Assembly: GCA_020634575.1 (NCBI GenBank)
Contig: JACKBM010000013.1
Location: 58,225 to 122,224 of the forward strand
Direction: 5' to 3'
Source of the DNA: Ardenticatenales bacterium
GTDB taxonomy: Bacteria > Chloroflexota > Anaerolineae > Promineifilales > Promineifilaceae
Length of the DNA: 64,000 nt
Below, piece after piece: positions 62,226-64,000 of this stretch. A program made the position numbers and the translations under genes. The notes under the pieces were generated by a model. That model worked only from the letters and a program-made list of their open reading frames with translations. It made no database searches and had not been told where the DNA came from. Each line of letters begins with the position of its first letter. Position 1 is the first letter of the stretch.

Positions 62226-63596
62226 TCACCTGCCATTGCTGCCGTTACGCCCGATGAACCGGCCGATAGTTTGGGAGAGAAAGCCGGTCAGATCCCAGGG
62301 CTGGAAACCCAGCACGAAAGCGAGGGCTGCGAGCAGGTGGGGATCGGAGAGGTTGATCTGTACGGCAGTTTCGCCCAGTTGAAACGTCAAATCGACCAGG
62401 GAAAGTAGCCAGCTAGCAACAAGTGCCATCACAGGAATGGTAAAAAGCTGGGAGAGATGCAGGGCAATCTCTTCCCAATAGAACTTATTCCAGCGCAAGT
62501 TCCAGGCGGTCTTGCCTATCAGATAGGATAGCACGCCGAATGTGGCCCAGATGATGACTTCGAGAAAGGAGAAGGGGGGCTCTGTCCAGAAGTATTCATC
62601 CGGAGTAGTGGCAGCCAGCATGTCGGCTAATGGCTGCATGGCGGCATTCAGTCTGACCAGGTCACCTTCTTCCCTGGCTTCTTTCACCTGTTGCAGTACC
62701 GTGACGATGGCCAGGCTTTCCTCCAGAGTCAATATGTTAGAGGCGGCTCGAACATTTTTGTCCAGGTCACTGAGAGCCGATTCCAGTTCTGCGCTGATGC
62801 CTGGTGCTGCCAGTTGAGAATCGGTTTCATCATCCGGGTCACGCATTCCCATGGTCAGGGATGCCTCGACCTCGCTACTAACCCTTGATTGCGTTTCGAC
62901 CACGGTGTTAATCAGTCCAAGGATCGCTGCTTTTTCACCGGCCGGAAACTTGTGGTGTACGTAAGCGTAGGCCATGATCAGCACCAGGCTCAGGCAGGCC
63001 AGAATAGACAAGAGGACACAGCCGGCGCTCCGGTCATTGGTACCGCTTATCTGGTGCAACGCAAAATCAACAGACTCTGTTTTGCCAACACCCAATTGCA
63101 CGGAATGTGTCTGGCTGCTGAAGTATTTGTCGCAGGTGGCATTGAGCGTCCAGATGCCAGGCGGCAGATTCTGGAACTGATAGTCCCCGGCATCGTTTGT
63201 CCCCGCAAAATGAGTCTGCGAGCTGGTCGTCATGCCCTCTTCTGGCTGACGCACGGCCTGAATAACCGCATTACCCAAACGATCCCGATTCTGAGCTGCA
63301 CGAACCGTACCAGTAATGCGGGCCGCCGGCGACAGGACAAAATCGAGCTTTTCTTCACTCTCCGTGAATGCTTTGTCGTACGCAATCGGCACTGAACCAA
63401 GGTAGCCAGGTTGAGAAACCGTCAAATTCCAGGTACCCGGCATAACCACCAGTTCAAACTGCCCCTCAGCATTGGTCAGGACATGGCGTTCCTCTTGGGT
63501 GCTGTGTTCTACGGCGCGTATTTTGCTTTCAGGCAATGGTTTGAGCTCGTCATTGACCGTGTACTTGACAGAGCCAGTGAGTGTGATTGTCTTCAT
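62226..63596 (-). CDS. Membrane protein with two carboxypeptidase-regulatory-like domains
   Basis: 456 aa, ATG 63596 preceded by AGGAGGATAAG. Residues 3-95 and 95-185 each have the beta-sandwich pattern of carboxypeptidase-regulatory-like modules (NAEGQFELVVMPGTWNLTVS; NDAGDYQFQNLPPGIWTLNA). A span at about 196-216 is followed by a helical segment (TVVETQSRVSSEVEAS, NVRAASNILTLEESLA) and three or four C-terminal spans (338-360, 385-410, 425-445). There is no signal peptide. Function unknown; possibly a signalling or structural envelope protein. Confidence 0.75.
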   Translation of the reverse strand: MKTITLTGSVKYTVNDELKPLPESKIRAVEHSTQEERHVLTNAEGQFELVVMPGTWNLTVSQPGYLGSVPIAYDKAFTESEEKLDFVLSPAARITGTVRAAQNRDRLGNAVIQAVRQPEEGMTTSSQTHFAGTNDAGDYQFQNLPPGIWTLNATCDKYFSSQTHSVQLGVGKTESVDFALHQISGTNDRSAGCVLLSILACLSLVLIMAYAYVHHKFPAGEKAAILGLINTVVETQSRVSSEVEASLTMGMRDPDDETDSQLAAPGISAELESALSDLDKNVRAASNILTLEESLAIVTVLQQVKEAREEGDLVRLNAAMQPLADMLAATTPDEYFWTEPPFSFLEVIIWATFGVLSYLIGKTAWNLRWNKFYWEEIALHLSQLFTIPVMALVASWLLSLVDLTFQLGETAVQINLSDPHLLAALAFVLGFQPWDLTGFLSQTIGRFIGRNGSNGR

Positions 63597-63668
63597 CTTA
63601 TCCTCCTAAAGGACAAAGGGGGCGCAGCGGCACCCCCTCTGTCAGCACGAGAGAAATCGGCGGGCGAA

Positions 63669-64000
63669 CTATGCCGGGGCGTGTACCGCCAGGGGGCGCA
63701 GCTGGCGCAGGGCTGTGGCGATACCGCGCGAGGTGACGTTGGTATCAGGTGTAGCCTTGTTGTTGCTGCGGCACCAGACCTCGTGGTAGAAGTCAGGGTC
63801 GCGAGCTGAAACGCAGAAAAAAGTGATGCCAAGCACGCGTCGTTTATCAAGCAGCCGCAGCAGCTCCACAAGCTTGGCGGCGTAGACATCGCCCGGGGTA
63901 CTGTCAGCCGTGTGCCAGGAGGACTCGGTGATCCAGACCGGCTGCCGGGGTGTGCGCTGCAGACAATGGTCGAGCCAGGGGATATCGATTTTCCAGTCGC
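63669..64000 (-). CDS. C-terminus of a probable glycoside hydrolase, 5' end outside window
   Basis: About 109 codons are visible, with the stop at 63669-63671; the start lies beyond base 64000. The segment DIPWLDHCLQRTPRQPVWIT, then ESSWH, fits the end of a TIM-barrel glycoside hydrolase in which VWITESSW places the catalytic nucleophile Glu at the end of beta-7 (clan GH-A). KLVELLRLLDKRRVLGITFF, then the acidic-aromatic ARDPDFYHEVW, would form beta-8 and its helix. The substrate cannot be judged from this fragment. Confidence 0.55.
   Translation of the reverse strand, partial: DWKIDIPWLDHCLQRTPRQPVWITESSWHTADSTPGDVYAAKLVELLRLLDKRRVLGITFFCVSARDPDFYHEVWCRSNNKATPDTNVTSRGIATALRQLRPLAVHAPA

Noticed and set aside
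1..64000. tRNA, rRNA genes or insertion-sequence transposases
   Set aside because: No T-loop-like GGTTCRA motifs in cloverleaf context, no rRNA-like stretches and no DDE or HUH transposase motifs were seen while reading both strands.

Overview
The window is a high-GC bacterial segment (roughly 60% GC by eye). Its protein styles point to a Chloroflexota-like organism: a 1368-aa multi-GAF sensor kinase, two MalT/LuxR-type ATPase-TPR activators, a WD40 lipoprotein, a DUF234-type AAA ATPase, many TTG/GTG starts and -10 boxes that abut start codons. This is inference from family habits; there is no rRNA or other phylogenetic marker here. No tRNA, rRNA or CRISPR array was seen. A 10-bp palindrome, ACCGGCCGGT, was counted 27 times and is far above chance.

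Region 1 (1-6.2 kb and 19.6-24.8 kb) looks like accessory and cargo genes of an extracellular contractile injection system (eCIS). A very large beta-rich protein with a concanavalin-like insert enters from the left edge. A 596-aa protein with a C39-like cysteine-protease domain follows. A 1415-aa helix-rich giant lies further right. The last two share an N-terminal motif of the form QAALLQxQRxxGNxxVQRxL, often seen on eCIS-linked proteins. Two small acidic genes follow the giant. The structural eCIS genes are not in the window, so this link is inferred.

Region 2 (6.3-19.3 kb) holds a six-GAF/PAS sensor kinase and its response regulator, in which a degenerate kinase-like domain sits between the receiver and the winged helix. 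Next come three tandem micro-genes of 30-38 aa, each encoding a single membrane segment, then a TPR regulator, a class-V aminotransferase, an XRE-DUF805 membrane regulator and a lipoprotein.

Region 3 (25-37 kb) is metabolic and envelope: an M48-type membrane protease, a zinc-ribbon membrane protein, a GNAT-aminotransferase fusion, a WD40 lipoprotein, a small membrane protein, a SnoaL-like protein, an SDR, a metallo-beta-lactamase-fold hydrolase and a class I/II aminotransferase.

Region 4 (37-53.4 kb) is a regulatory and membrane island. It has two MalT-like LuxR regulators, a NarL-type kinase/regulator pair, a lone receiver, two alpha/beta hydrolases, a CPBP protease, a lipoprotein and several small membrane proteins. 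Three families are present as paralogous pairs within this island, which suggests local duplication.

Region 5 (53.4-64 kb) has a plasmid or integrative-element character. An AT-rich stretch packed with TTATGCTAA repeats precedes a DUF234-type ATPase. A winged-helix Rep-like protein, a ParA ATPase and a small partner gene are followed by about 2.5 kb with GTATAC repeats, mostly paired at exactly 10 bp. After this come an ECF sigma/anti-sigma pair, a carboxypeptidase-regulatory-domain membrane protein and the C-terminus of a probable glycoside hydrolase running off the right edge.
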